This document shows, in pieces, positions 40,561 to 54,165 of a stretch of DNA of 64,000 nt (positions within the stretch are counted from its first letter, which is position 1; every line of letters begins with the position of its first letter). The stretch is taken from the NCBI GenBank assembly GCA_023374025.1, contig SIJG01000053.1, positions 62,001-126,000 on the forward strand, written 5' to 3'. The position numbers were made by a program, and so were the translations under genes. This DNA comes from Heterodera schachtii (Eukaryota > Nematoda > Chromadorea > Rhabditida > Heteroderidae). The notes under the pieces were generated by a model. The model was not told the origin of the DNA. It saw nothing but the letters and a program-made list of their open reading frames with translations, and ran no database searches.

Positions 40561-40839
40561 GCACTGTCCATTTCAACCAATGGGCGTGTAACATGTTGGG
40601 TTTTTGTGGATTCGTTTTCATTCATCAGATAGATGAAGCGCGCTCTCACCATTCGCTTCTTTGAAAAGAGATCGTTGAGCTTCGCAATACTTAAGTGGCA
40701 AAGCAAACAGTCGAAGTCCATTACAACACTTTTTAATTTGTTATTTTTACATTGACAACTCACAGTCAATCAGACATTTCCTCATTTTCGTTTAAGCATG
40801 CATTAAAAATACTAAATTTTATTTCCTTTTAGAAAGACT

Positions 40840-43538
<2,699 letters not shown>

Positions 43539-44230
43539 ACGGTGGAATCACCAAGTGCTAACTGTGACGACTTTCCTTGGTCTATCCCCCTTCCTTCCCC
43601 CACTATCTCTTTGGTTTTTCATTTATTTATTTGTTATTGGTATTTTTCAGATCTTGATTCTGTTTTTTGTTTTTTGGATTTATCCTATCTCATTTCTTGA
43701 TCGAGTTGTTGTGTGGATATGTACGGTTTTGTTGACTATTTTGTGCAGCGTTATATATAAATTCTGCGATAACCTAGTCATACGCCAAATGGGGGGTGAC
43801 GCTCAATTTTACCATGGCCAGAAAGTGCTGAAGTTATCAGATTTCTTGAAAAATGAGACATCGTATACTATAAATACTACAATGCTTGAGCTATACTTAA
43901 AAATATTGAATTACGCATTTTTCGCTAAGTGCAATATGTTAAGGTCTTATCCAGAAAATGACTTGTTGTTCTAAGCTAATTTTCTAAGAAAGTGGATTTT
44001 TATGAGCCGTCGGCGCCGCCGGGGAAATTTTTCGTTTTTACTGTTCAATAATTTTCCCCATGCGTCGTCGAATCAATTGCCGTTATTTTTAGCTCAAAAA
44101 TGCAAAACGGACAAACACTGTCAACATAATTTTGTTCGTATGGAAAAACAAATATTTGCTGCGGCCTTACCTTTTTTTTGACTTTCAATGTTTTGCGGGC
44201 GCAGAAAATGGAAAAAGAAAGCAGCAAAAA
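43539..44230. other. BiP downstream region
   Basis: T-rich sequence after the BiP stop codon, likely 3' UTR and intergenic. The open frame that continues from 43306 to 43974 reads antisense-like, cysteine-poor and hydrophobic sequence through the UTR and is not considered coding. Confidence 0.5.
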
Positions 44231-44918
44231 TACCGTATATTCTCTATAATTTTTTTTTTAAAAAAATCCCAAGAAACAAAAATTTAAAAAAAGAGAAAGA
44301 AAAAAATTTTAAGGAGTTTGAGCTAAATAAAAAAGAACCCCAGAAAAAAAATATTAAATTGAGTTTAAAACAATGACCAAAAACCCAAAAGCTTTTTTTT
44401 AAATTCTTTATTTTAAAGTAAATTTTAAATTATTTTTTTCCCTTTTAAATTGCCGGGGACATAATTGGAGACAGGGCTTTTAATGGAGACGGGGGATTAT
44501 TTTTCAACAGATTTTTAATGACTAGGGCCGCGACTTTTAGTGATGAAAAATCTCGAAATAGTTAATAAAATAGTGGCATAACGCCAAAATTTTAATTATT
44601 TTGGTGAGAAGCGTCAAAGTCTGATTTTTAATGACGCATAGTGACTTCAGAATCGAAAATTTCAATGCAGAAATGCTTTTTTGAGCTCCTTTCTTCAAAA
44701 TAAAAGCAAAAAATGTTTTTTTTATGAATTTTTAAATGTATGCATATTTTTAGCGCCCTTTTTTGGCAATATTAATAATTGGTGTCCCGATGGAAAAAAT
44801 GTTAAAAATTTGTCGGGTATTTTTTCTAGGCTTAAAAATGAGCTGATCACGAATCTGAGCTCAGATTTTGAAAATCATTGATTTTTATCTAATATTTTTT
44901 TGTCAACTACTTGATTTT

Positions 44919-45388
44919 GGTAATATTCAGGTTTGTACCCCCCCCCCTTTTTGGGAGAAATTTTTTTTGTTTTAAAAAAGCCGTGGAAACATATTTCATG
45001 GGGTTTTCGGGGTTGCTGATCACGAATACGACATCCATTTCGCCCGGTTCCGAACCCCGGACCCGAACTCGAACAAAAAATCGAAAATTCAAATTTTTCG
45101 AATTTCGAGTTTTTGGTCGAACAAGGTCTAAATACATTAAAATTAACTTGAAAGTCATCAGTGCTTCAGTAAAAACGTTTAAACAATTTATAGACTAAAA
45201 ATCGAAATTCGAAAAATTTGAATTTTCGATTTTTTGTTCGAGTTCGGGTCCGGGGTTCGGAACCGGGCGAAATGGATGTCGTATTCGTGATCAGCAACCC
45301 CGAAAACCCCATGAAATATGTTTCTACGGCTTTTTAAAACCAAAAAAAAATTCTCCCAAAAAGGGGGGGTACAAACCTGAATATTACC
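44919..45388. mobile_element. Long-TIR foldback element, GATCACGAATC family
   Basis: GGTAATATTCAGGTTTGTAC begins the left arm; its reverse complement GTACAAACCTGAATATTACC ends the right arm. The arms of about 200 bp include GGGGTTGCTGATCACGAATA and GGTTCCGAACCCCGGACCCG, nearly identical in inverse. Direct repeats TGATTTT (44912-44918 and 45389-45395) flank it. Confidence 0.88.
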
Positions 45389-45596
45389 TGATTTTTTTCG
45401 ATTTTAAATTATTTTTTAAAAAGTTTAACAATTTTTGGCATTTTGCCGTTTTGGTGCCTTTTTTTTACCGAAAAATTCCACTAAAAATGCCAAAAAAATC
45501 GGGAAAATACACTCCTAAGAAATACCCGAAAACAATTTAAGAAAATTTTTATGGGGTGTAAACTGTACAAATACCTAAAAAAATAAACCGCAGCCA

Positions 45597-45650
45597 AGCG
45601 GACTCGAACCCCAGACCCCCGTCTCATACGACCCCTAGGGATTAATAATT
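45597..45650 (-). other. tRNA-like 3' fragment
   Basis: Read on the minus strand, GGGGTTCGAGTCCGC looks like a T-arm following a short GTC/GAC hairpin. The T-stem has mismatches and no acceptor partner or D-arm is present, so this is at most a tRNA relic or tRNA-derived repeat. Confidence 0.3.
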
Positions 45651-45778
45651 AAATTTCAAAAAAATCGTAAAAAATTGAAAACTTGACTTCTCCATACATT
45701 TAATAGCTCATTCGAAATCAAAGATTTTGAAACCAATTATTAATGATTGCCCCTTTTTGTTGGCTTTTTTATAACGAC

Positions 45779-45908
45779 TAGAGCTCGGCCTGGACCTGGA
45801 TTTTTCCTGGGCCTGTATTTTCCTGGATTTTTGTCCAGGAAATACAGGTCCAGGTCGAACATGGAATCCAGGTCCAGGTCCAGGCTTTTTTCAAAATACC
45901 GAGCTCTA
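45779..45908. mobile_element. Small TIR element (TAGAGCTCGG family) with 8-bp target duplication
   Basis: Ends TAGAGCTCGG / CCGAGCTCTA. Interior is made of CCTGGACCTGG-type words in both orientations, so it folds on itself. The 8-mer ATAACGAC flanks it exactly at 45771-45778 and 45909-45916. A diverged, reversed copy is at 48629-48765. Confidence 0.88.
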
Positions 45909-45928
45909 ATAACGACATAGCACCGGGG

Positions 45929-46330
45929 CGGAGCAGGTCGTTTCCCCCCCGCCGGTTCCCCCCCACGTCGTTTCCCCCCCGAAAAATTTTTTTAAAAAAA
46001 ATTTCAAACCTAGAAATTTTTCATAAAAAAATTCTTAAGAATTTTCTTAGTACGAAAATTTCAAGAAAAATTTTTTGAGAAATTTTTCAGCGATTTTTTA
46101 GAAAATTTTTGAAAAAACTTAGTAGTTCATTATAAAATTTCTAAAAAATCGCTGAAAATTTTCTCAAAAAACTTTTTTTCTTGAAATTTTCGTACTAAGA
46201 AAATTCCTAAGAATTTTTTTATGAAAAATTTCTAGGTTTGAAAAAATTTTTTTAAATATTTTTCGGGGGGGAAACGACCCGGGGGGGGAAACGACGGGGG
46301 GGGGGGGGGGGGGGAAATGAAGTGCACCCG
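45929..46330. mobile_element. 402-bp foldback element with 8-bp target duplication
   Basis: Outer ends CGGAGCAGGTCGTTTCCCC and (reversed) CGGGTGCACTTCATTTCCCC; inside, AT-rich arms of about 150 bp are near-perfect inverted copies (for example TTTCTAAAAAATCGCTGAAA near the centre), with C/G runs at both ends. CACCGGGG flanks it exactly at 45921-45928 and 46331-46338. It starts 20 bp after the previous element. Confidence 0.85.
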
Positions 46331-46807
46331 CACCGGGGTGGGTTAGGTTCGGACTTGAGTAAAGTGAGTGATTTTTCTGTATTATTTTTTCATGTTTATT
46401 AAACATTTAAATGAAATTCAATTTAGAATTAATTAAAATTAATTTTTTATTAAAAATAAGTTTAAAAAAATAATAATTCCATTTATCCCCCGGGGGGATA
46501 AATAGAGACGGGGGGATTATTTTTCAACATCCTCAGAAAGGGGGACATAATTGGAGACAGCGGGATTAATGGAGACAGGGCCTTAATTAGAGAATATACG
46601 GTAAGTTGGTTTTACTTAAAATATGAGTGTTACCCACTGATCAAAGGATACTTTCAAAAAGCTTTATTCCGACTGATTCAACGAAAAAAATTTTCAGCGA
46701 GTCGGATGGGTCACCTTTTATGACATTACAACAATGAAATAGCATCGTTTTGTAATCCAAGAATAATTAAAAGAATAACACGGGGACAAAACGACAAAAG
46801 TGTCCCT

Positions 46808-48556
46808 CTATTCGTCCATTTCCCTTTGTGCCTCTTCTTCAACTGAACGAATATGCGCCCGCGTGGCGTCTTTCCCCAAAAAGGTAAAAGGTTGTCCCAA
46901 TCCGATGATCGCAATAGACGTGTTCTAAATGGGAGTTTTCGGGGTCGCCGATTAAGAATATGGCACCAATTCGAGAAAGATTCCAAATCCCTAACGAGAA
47001 TTTGAACAACAAAAAGTTGTAATTTATTTTAGAATTTGGTATTGGTCTAAACACAAAATTAAGTAAAAAATTGGTTCAAAAAAATGATAGGAGAAGGAAG
47101 CGTTGCGAGGAGAAACGTGGGGGAGGGGAAGAAGCGAAGCACACCTTCCAAAGCAAATCCGTAGTCAGAAAAATTTTTTGGTGGGGGGGGGGGGGAATCT
47201 GAAGACCTTTTTTTTTGTTGCTTTTCGGGCAAAAACGCCAGTGTTATTGCCAAAAACAGGGATTTGTACTAAAGTAAAATGGGGGTCCGGCGGTGCCGAT
47301 AGGCACCGCCGGGAAACTTTTGAAATTTTGAGTGCTATTTGTTACCCTATGAGATTTCTTTTCCTAACATTTGCGTGCTGGACTGGGATTAGAAAAGGAC
47401 CCGAATATTCGCTCATTGCCCGTGGTTTGCTATGCCTCACATTCTCATCCAAACTGCCAGCGTCCGCCTGCAGCGTCTCTTTGAGGGAGCGAATCGCATG
47501 GCGAATCAATGCGTCTCTGTCAGCCGTCTCAAATTCTGGTAGATTCTTTTCGAGATAAGTTCGCGCACTTTGTGACCGAGCACCAATCGAAGCAGCAAAC
47601 ATTTCGGACACGTCCCCCGAGGGTTCGGCTTTCACAACGTGAGGCCCTTTGTCCTGTCAAAAAGCAAATATACATGGAAAAGCTGTAAGAGACGAACATC
47701 ATATCCAATGATGAGCAATCCCACACCAAATGGGCGGCGTCCGTAATATTGGGTATTGGACTGAAGTTCTGGAAAAGTCGAATATATCCGCCAGCGGCGT
47801 CGGTTACAAGAAGACAAAAAAAAAAATAAAATATAAGGAATTAGTCTTGGCTCTCTTTGCCAGCAATGGAAGGGGGGGGGGCGTTGACGAACTCTTTATC
47901 AAAATTTGTTAGATTTTCAAACTTACTCAAGCCTAATTTACGGTTGAGCAGTTCAACCGAAATTGGATTATGATAGTTCCAGCGAAACTCGGCGCATTCA
48001 CTTTGCATAAAGCGTCTGAAATAAATAAATTTAATATTCAGGTGTAATTTTCTAGGCCAAAAATAGATAAAAGTTGGGCCCATCGACTTTAGTTAGTTAT
48101 TTTGAGATTGGTGGTCCCACTGACATCACGCAATTATGAAAATTTCTCAAATTTTCGCTTTATTTCTGTATTCGAACTCACGCCAAAATGCGTCCATCTG
48201 AAATAAGCCCAGACATAGACAAGCCGAGATGATCGTCCAATTTGAAAACTTTCTGCTGATATGAAGAAAGCTCGTTTTGTGCACGCTAAAACTCGGAAAA
48301 AAGTCATCTGTGGTCACTTTTTAACAACTCCCCCTCCATTACAGAATATATTGACCAATTACCATAAGTGCGACCACAACAGCATAATCTTTGCTACGAA
48401 TTGCTACTGCTGCACTGCCCTGTCTCATCGCTTCGACTGCATAATCAATTTGGTGAAGACGGCCCTTTAAATAGCAAAAGCTAAAAGTAAAAGGCAAATA
48501 TGCACAACCTGCGGGCTGAACACAGTAACGTCGCTATCGTATTGGTTGCGGAACAT
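46808..48556 (-). CDS. pas-6: 20S proteasome subunit alpha-1 (PSMA1/PAS-6)
   Basis: Structural alpha-ring subunit of the 20S proteasome. The start at 48556 gives [16 protein letters not shown], then [20 protein letters not shown], the alpha-type N-terminal signature. Following exons give [66 protein letters not shown] (alpha-1 specific), [17 protein letters not shown] and IRSLKETL. The last exon has [18 protein letters not shown] and ends [10 protein letters not shown] before TAG at 46808. Some 3' exons are interrupted by repeat sequence (46925-46990 is a copy of the dispersed repeat in an intron). Divergent from eIF4E, 440 bp away. Confidence 0.95.
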
Positions 48557-48628
48557 TTTAGGATTATTGCATTCAACAACTTTAAGGGAAAATTGGATAT
48601 TTAATTGACCATGTCTAGAGTAAAATTC

Positions 48629-48765
48629 TAGAGCTCGGTATTTTGAAGAAAGGCTGGACTTGGATGGATTTCATTTTGTTTTCTGGACAAAAACCAGGTC
48701 CAGGAAAAAGCCAGGTTGCCAAGACCTGGGGACCCAGGAAAAACCCAGGCCTTAATCCAGGTCGA
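48629..48765. mobile_element. Second copy of the TAGAGCTCGG element
   Basis: Begins TAGAGCTCGGTATTTTGAAG, equal to the reversed right end of 45779-45908, and continues with CCAGGTCCAGG words to CAGGTCGAGCTCA. Lies in the promoter region shared by the proteasome and eIF4E genes. No flanking duplication can be seen. Confidence 0.75.
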
Positions 48766-48996
48766 GCTCAAATAGTTAAAAATAATAATGATTCATCAGA
48801 AAATCTTTAGATTTTTAATTCTCATCATTTGCTGGTTATTAGAGTTTTCATTTGATTATTTGAAATTATTAATTTGGCTTTTTATTATTTATTTATTTTA
48901 TTTTTGAATGACCAAATAAGGATTTACTAAATACATTTTAGAAATTGTTTTTCGGATTTTGTTTTTCCTAATTTGTAATATAATGCTTAGTTTTAG

Positions 48997-50487
48997 ATGT
49001 TTATGGCCGTGGATGATAGCAATAGCGTTGATCAGCAGAAGGAATCAAACACTTTGAGCATTCGAACTGACAAATTGCTTTCGGTCCCTTTCAACGGAGA
49101 AGAGACTTCCGAGAACACATCCCAACAGCAACAACAGCAAACGCCCGTTGCCCTTCCGACTTCATCTTCTAAAATTTTATCTAAACAGCACCCACTCAAG
49201 ACGAAATGGAATTTCTGGTTTTTGAACAACAAAAAGAAGGACATGGACTGGTTGGAAAGGTTGTCGAAAGTTTGCACAGTTTCGACCGTCGAGGAATTTT
49301 GGGCGTAGGTTTTGTTTCTAAAAGGACATTTATTATTTTGTTTTTTAGTTTTTTTGACAACATTCATCCTCCATCTGGCATGTACGGCTGCGATTACAAC
49401 TTTTTCAGAGATGGAATTGAACCTTTGTGGGAGGTGGCACAGAACAAAGATGGTGGTCGACTGGTCATCCAAGTAAATCATATTCCTTTTAAGTAATTTG
49501 ATGAATTCTCAAATTTAGGTTGACAAGCAGCGAAATGAGCTCCTTGATGGTTGGTGGATGGAGTTTTTGTTGGCATGCATTGGTGAACAATTCGGAGACG
49601 ATTCTGATCAAGTTTGTGGCGCCGTTTGCAACATCCGTAACAAAGGGTCGAAGGTAGAAAACGAATGAATTAATCCTCCACTGGACTAATTACTTTTTAA
49701 TTTTAGATCAGCATATGGACGACAAATGCGTCGGAAGAAGACAAAAACAGACGGATCGGGTGAGTTTTTTATATTTTTTCTGACCTAAGCTGATTGTGGA
49801 ATATTTCTGTAGGCACGTCTTAAAAGATCGTCTTCAGGCTTCCGGTGGATTAAAGCCTATTAAGATAAATTTCGAAGGTATTATCTTGTTCTATTACACT
49901 TTAGGTCAGTGACTTTCCTCAGTTTCTTAAGCCTTAACTCTTTTCGGTACTTTTCCGTTTTGGGGCTTATTTGTATTTTTAAAAAGCAACAAATGGAGCG
50001 TAGAATTGCATATGTTTTTCTCATTGCATAAATCCATTGAGGAAAACTTCGCAAAAATTGTGGCATTTATGCCCTCAATTAACTTTGGCGCGTAATTTTT
50101 GGAATTCTGTGCTCCCTTTGTTTAAAAAATAAATAAAATTTAGGTCCCAAAACGGAAAAGTACCCTCTTTTCTTACTTGGTCAATGCCTTCATTCTTTGT
50201 ATCAATTAAACAGCTGAAAGTCTATAGGATTTTTTAAGATAAAAATTTCAGTGCTAAAGGCAACAGACAAAAAATCATTCTTCAATATATTCGTAAAATT
50301 GATTGGACGCCTAAAAGTCGATTGGGTGCATAAATTGCACTAAAGCCTTATTTTAAATGATTTTCTTTTTCCAATTTCATTTTAGACCATGAAGTGGTGC
50401 AGCAGAAGGTTTGTTTTTGCTTAATTTTTCAGGCATTTATTTTGGCTTCAGACTTCGAGTGCCATCCCCTGCCGTTTCATGATTTAA
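48997..50487 (+). CDS. Cap-binding translation initiation factor eIF4E, class I
   Basis: Binds the mRNA 5' cap. The start gives MFMAVDDSNSVDQQ and a Gln-rich leader; the core begins HPLKTKWNFWFLNNKKKDMD. The cap-sandwich tryptophans are conserved (DMDWLERL; GIEPLWEVAQNK with the following Glu), the eIF4G-binding tryptophan is in TVEEFWAFFDNI, and ISIWTTNASEED holds the phosphate-side Trp. ICGAVCNIRNKGSK and RIGHVLKDRLQASGG follow. The usual GGRW is GGRL here. Exons: 48997-49306, about 49348-49471, about 49519-49653, about 49707-49757, 49814-49876, about 50385-50408 and a terminal exon to 50487. An intron holds the 49946-50164 element. Which nematode ife paralogue is not decided. Confidence 0.93.
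49946..50164. mobile_element. TIR element, GGTACTTTTCCG family, with 8-bp target duplication
   Basis: Ends GGTACTTTTCCGTTTTGGGG and, reversed, GGTACTTTTCCGTTTTGGGA. CTCTTTTC flanks exactly at 49938-49945 and 50165-50172. Located in an eIF4E intron. No ORF inside. Confidence 0.9.
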
Positions 50488-50901
50488 TGCTTTGTTGCTG
50501 ATTTGAAATTATATTGTTAGAAACGAAGGCAAAATTTTATGGACCGCGCCTTATGTTATTGGTTCGGATATGTACCGTGTTTTATTTCATTGTTTTCTAT
50601 TTACTCACGTATGTTAGACTATGATAAACGCTTTATCGTTTCACGAAAATTTCCTTAAACCAGCTTAAAAACATAACACACAAGTGATTAATAAGATCAT
50701 CGACATTGTTTGTTTTTTGACGTCAGTTTCTTGATTAGCGCCTAAAATGGTCTTAGAAAAGGGTTTCACGGGATGACATTTTTATCGTGGGGGGGGGGGG
50801 GCATAACGGAAAAACAACGCCCCCCCCCCCCTGAAATAAAGCCCCCTTTTTCAGGGGGGTTGAAAAATAGAGCTATCGGGGGCTCTATTATAGGAAATTC
50901 G
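50488..50901. other. eIF4E downstream region
   Basis: AT-rich sequence with G12 (about 50790-50801) and C12 (about 50820-50831) runs that can pair with each other. No gene found. Confidence 0.5.
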
Positions 50902-51347
50902 GGTAATACTGCCGATGGTAGCCCCCCTTTTTTGAAAAAAATTATTTTTGTTTTAAAAAGACATGAGAGCATGTTTCCTAGGGGTTTTCCGGGTCACTGA
51001 TCACGAATCCGGCATCTAATTTGACCAATTTCGAACCACGAACCTGAATTCGAACAAAAGTTCGAAAATTCAAATTTTTCGCTTTGCATTTTTAGTTCAA
51101 AAGCGGCTAAATACGCGGAATCAGCCAGGAATTCATTAATACTTCAATAAAAAATTATAGAAACCATTTTGGATCAAAAATATGAAATTCGAAAAATTTG
51201 AATTTTCGAACTTTTGTTCGAAATTGGTCGAAATAGATGCCGGATTCGTGATCAGCGACCCGGAAAACCCTAGGAAACATGCTTTCATGTCTTGAAAACA
51301 AAAATAATTTTTTTCAAAAAAGGGGGGCTACCATCGGCAGTATTACC
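50902..51347. mobile_element. Long-TIR foldback element, GATCACGAATC family, perfect 8-bp target duplication
   Basis: Left end GGTAATACTGCCGATGGTAG, right end CTACCATCGGCAGTATTACC, exact complements. Arms of about 190 bp contain TGATCACGAATCCGGCATCT and its inverse. GAAATTCG flanks exactly at 50894-50901 and 51348-51355. Same family as 44919-45388, and the best-preserved copy. Confidence 0.93.
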
Positions 51348-51355
51348 GAAATTCG

Positions 51356-51950
51356 GTAATATTGAGGTTGGATTCTCACTTTTTGGTACTCATTATTAGA
51401 GCTGGGAATTTAAGTCGCGAAAAATCTTCAAAAAGTCCTCGAAAAATTTCATGAAAAAAGTCACAAAAACAATTTATATCTCGGCTCCTACTGAACCGAT
51501 TTGGACGCGGTTTTCGGCATATTGTAGAGAGTTTAGAGCAGAATCACATATATTTTTCCCATTTTCCCAAAAAAAATTCTTTGATAGCAAAATGGCATAC
51601 CTTTTAAACCGGTTTAACTTTGTTTTTCCAAAAAATGCCGAAATAGGTTTACTGAAATTTCGATTAAGTTATTTTTTGATATCAAAATCGTTGAGATTGA
51701 CCGTCATTTGACAAAGTTACGACAAAAAACACTATACCAAGACTTTTTTCCACCAGTGTATAAGGTCAGCAAAAAAGTCATTTGACTTAAATTCCCAGCC
51801 CCCCCCCCCTTATATCACAGAAAAACCGAATTTAAATGTTTATTCAAATAAATTTAAAAAGGATTTTGAATTTTTAAAAATTTTGTCATTTCTACCGATT
51901 TTTTCGAAACTTTTGCTCTGGAATTCCATAACGAAAAACAGAATTAAGCA
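51356..51950. other. Region upstream of PEX3
   Basis: AT-rich; an 86-codon plus-strand frame (51451-51711) has no recognisable features. Presumed promoter and 5' UTR of the PEX3 cluster. A C10 run lies near 51800. Confidence 0.5.
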
Positions 51951-53548
51951 ATGAATGCAACATGGAATTTTGTGAAAACGCATCGTGGCAAAATATTTAC
52001 TGGGACAGCAATCGTTGCAAGTTTATATTCCGCAAAGAAATTTCTTGAAACGGATACGGCCATTGTATGTATCACAAATGTGAAAGAAATTCTTTTTGGC
52101 TGTGGCGAAGAGTCAGCTGATGAAGAAATTGAACAATGCATTGCTGAGGTGAATTTGATTCAACTCAAATGAGAAGGAGTTTGTTTAAATTTAGGTCAAT
52201 GTGAAAGTTTATTTTTCGTATGAAATGCAAATTAATTATTTTTAAAGACGCGGCGCCATTTTCTCTTCGATGTCCATCAGCAGTCGTGTGATAAAACTCT
52301 GCGAAAAATCCTCCCTGAGCTCACTTTGAGAATTGCCGAAAGATTTAATACTGAACAACTTTTGGATGAGTTGAGATCATCGCCAGGGCCGAGCCCAGAA
52401 AGGAAAATCCAAATTTGGGAGCATTTGAAAGTGATGCGACGCATAAAACACTCATTAATAAAACACTTTAAGACCCATTCACTGTGCCGACTCATCTCTT
52501 TGATAATTGTTTTTCCGCTGACAATTTTAGTATTAAAATCGCAAAAAGCCATCATCTGTCAGCAGTTGTGTCAATTGCTATCAAACAAAAAGACGAAGAA
52601 GGACGAAAGAAGCTCCTTTTTCAGCCAAGGAATGTAAATTGTTGTGAATTTGGGTGGTGTTTTTCCGAATTTACAAAAGGATCCCCAGTAATTTAGTTCT
52701 TTTGTGAATTCATTGCTCCAGTCGGACCAAAATGGAGGAGCCGTTCAGCAACCGCGCGATTCGACTGGGAAATTAACAGAATTATTCAATAATTTGACGG
52801 TGTACTTTCGGGAAGACGGTAAAACAGCATATAAAATTTGGACAAATTGAATTTAGGCGTCGCTTTGCTGATGGGACTCATCGAGCGAATCGTTTGCCAA
52901 TCCGTAGAAAAAGTCCCTCTGAGCGGACGATTCAACTCCAATGACTTTCTCTTTTTGATTGAAAAAATTCGAGCAAAGATGGAGGAAATCTGTGGAACAA
53001 ATAACAATTATGTTGATTTTATCGTCCCCAACTCCGAGGCAAAAAACCAAAAAAAAAATAAAAATTTTTTTTTTAATCTGAAATCGGTTTTAAGGTCCAT
53101 TTGGCAAATTTTGGCACTATTGAGAACGCACATTTGAGTGTTTTAATACAGAATTTAATCGATGTGATCAGGTCGAGAAATGCACGACAATTAGTGAAAG
53201 AGTTTGGCGACAAATATTTAGAGGAAGTGATGAAGGCAAGTTAAATTGGTCCATAAATGGGCGAGGGCGGGAGCAGTTTAAGCAGCAAATTATTCGTTTG
53301 GCAATACAGTGGCCGAAATGGTCAATTTCGTTTTTAAGTTTCTCGACGAAGCGATGGCAGCGTCAAATGAGTCTCTTCCGCTTGCCAAAATTGTGCCTGT
53401 TTTATGCGACGCCTTTGCCAAAATTGGCACCGTTTCTTTCGGCTCCATTTTCCATTCTTTGCTCAGCTCAACGGAATTGCACAGATTCACTCTTTTTGTA
53501 TCGGAATGCAGCAAACGCGATGATTTGTTCGATGCAAATTTAAAATGA
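51951..53548 (+). CDS. prx-3: Peroxin-3 (PEX3), peroxisomal membrane biogenesis
   Basis: Membrane receptor for PEX19 that inserts peroxisomal membrane proteins. The start gives MNATWNFVKTHRGKIFTGTA then IVASLYSAKKFLE, equivalent to the short PEX3 N-terminus plus membrane anchor. Later exons: RHFLFDVHQQSCDKTLRKIL, RFNTEQLLDELRSSPGPSPE then RKIQIWEHLKVM (family [22 protein letters not shown]), VALLMGLIERIVCQSVEK, KIRAKMEEICG. The last exon has MVNFVFKFLDEAMAASNESL, PLAKIVPVLCDAFAKIGTVS and SECSKRDDLF, matching the PEX3 SLPLAKIIPIV motif. The protein ends ANLK before TGA. First of three close plus-strand genes. Confidence 0.88.
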
Positions 53549-53711
53549 TTTTCTCTTTTTATTTCTATTTGTTTTTTAAAATTGAAAAACAAATGCTTTT
53601 GATTCCCTTTTCCATAAATGGTAATGTTCTCGAATTACTCCTCATTTTCCTTTATTTATATATTTTTAATCATTCACTTTACTAAATATTAAGATTTCTT
53701 GAAGGAATTTG

Positions 53712-54153
53712 ATGCGAGAAAAAAAGCGATTGTTAAAATTTGCTGAATATTTGGGACATTGTTCACGAGAAGTGAGCCTTTCTCTTATTTCGCATTTCAT
53801 TCTTTTGCCATAGGCGACAGATTACGGAAAGTGTGTGGCAACGAACGCGGAGAGAATTCGGAAGGGCGACTGTTCGACTGAGTTCGACCGACTCATCGCC
53901 TGTTTAAAGAAGAGACGTAAGTTGGGACAACATATTTCTGTGGTTTCGGGTTCAGTAGTTTGCTTTATCATCAGTTTGTCCTTTCCTTTCGGCATTTCGT
54001 CCCTTTCATTTTGTCTTTGTCGACATTTTGTCCTTTCCTTTCGGCATTTTGTCCCTTTATCTTTTCGGCATTTCGTCCCTTTCTTTTCTTCCTTTGCCTT
54101 TTGCGCCCATTCCATCCTTTGACTGTTTTCTCTTTTCAGAAGTGCGTCTGTAA
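53712..54153 (+). CDS. NDUFAF8-like twin-CX9C mitochondrial protein
   Basis: Small protein like NDUFAF8, which supports complex I assembly with NDUFAF5. Three exons: 53712-53771, 53815-53916 (donor GTAAGT), 54140-54153, about 58 residues: MREKKRLLKFAEYLGHCSRE, ATDYGKCVATNAERIRKGDC, STEFDRLIACLKKRQVRL. The cysteines form two exact CX9C motifs (CSREATDYGKC and CSTEFDRLIAC), the pattern for intermembrane-space import and disulphide formation. The family pattern YG-CV ... D-C--EF--L--C is met. The stop codon is only 12 nt before the UTP23 ATG. The second intron contains a short repeat array. Confidence 0.8.
53980..54095 (+). repeat. Short tandem-like array in the NDUFAF8-like intron
   Basis: Four imperfect copies of CTTTCGGCATTTCGTCCCTT (variants with CATTTTGT and CGACATTTTGT). 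Confidence 0.7.
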
Positions 54154-54165
54154 ATCGCTGCTCCG

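Larger units (their letters stand above)
44231..46603. mobile_element. Nested cluster bounded by 15-bp terminal inverted repeats
   Basis: TACCGTATATTCTCT at 44231-44245 is matched exactly in reverse by AGAGAATATACGGTA at 46589-46603. If the outer TA is a duplicated target, the true ends are CCGTATATTCTCT, as in Tc1/mariner-like MITEs. Just inside are related sub-terminal motifs (GGGGACATAATTGGAGACAG at 44455 and again at about 46543). The interior has acquired three other elements (44919-45388, 45779-45908, 45929-46330). No transposase frame seen. Confidence 0.65.
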
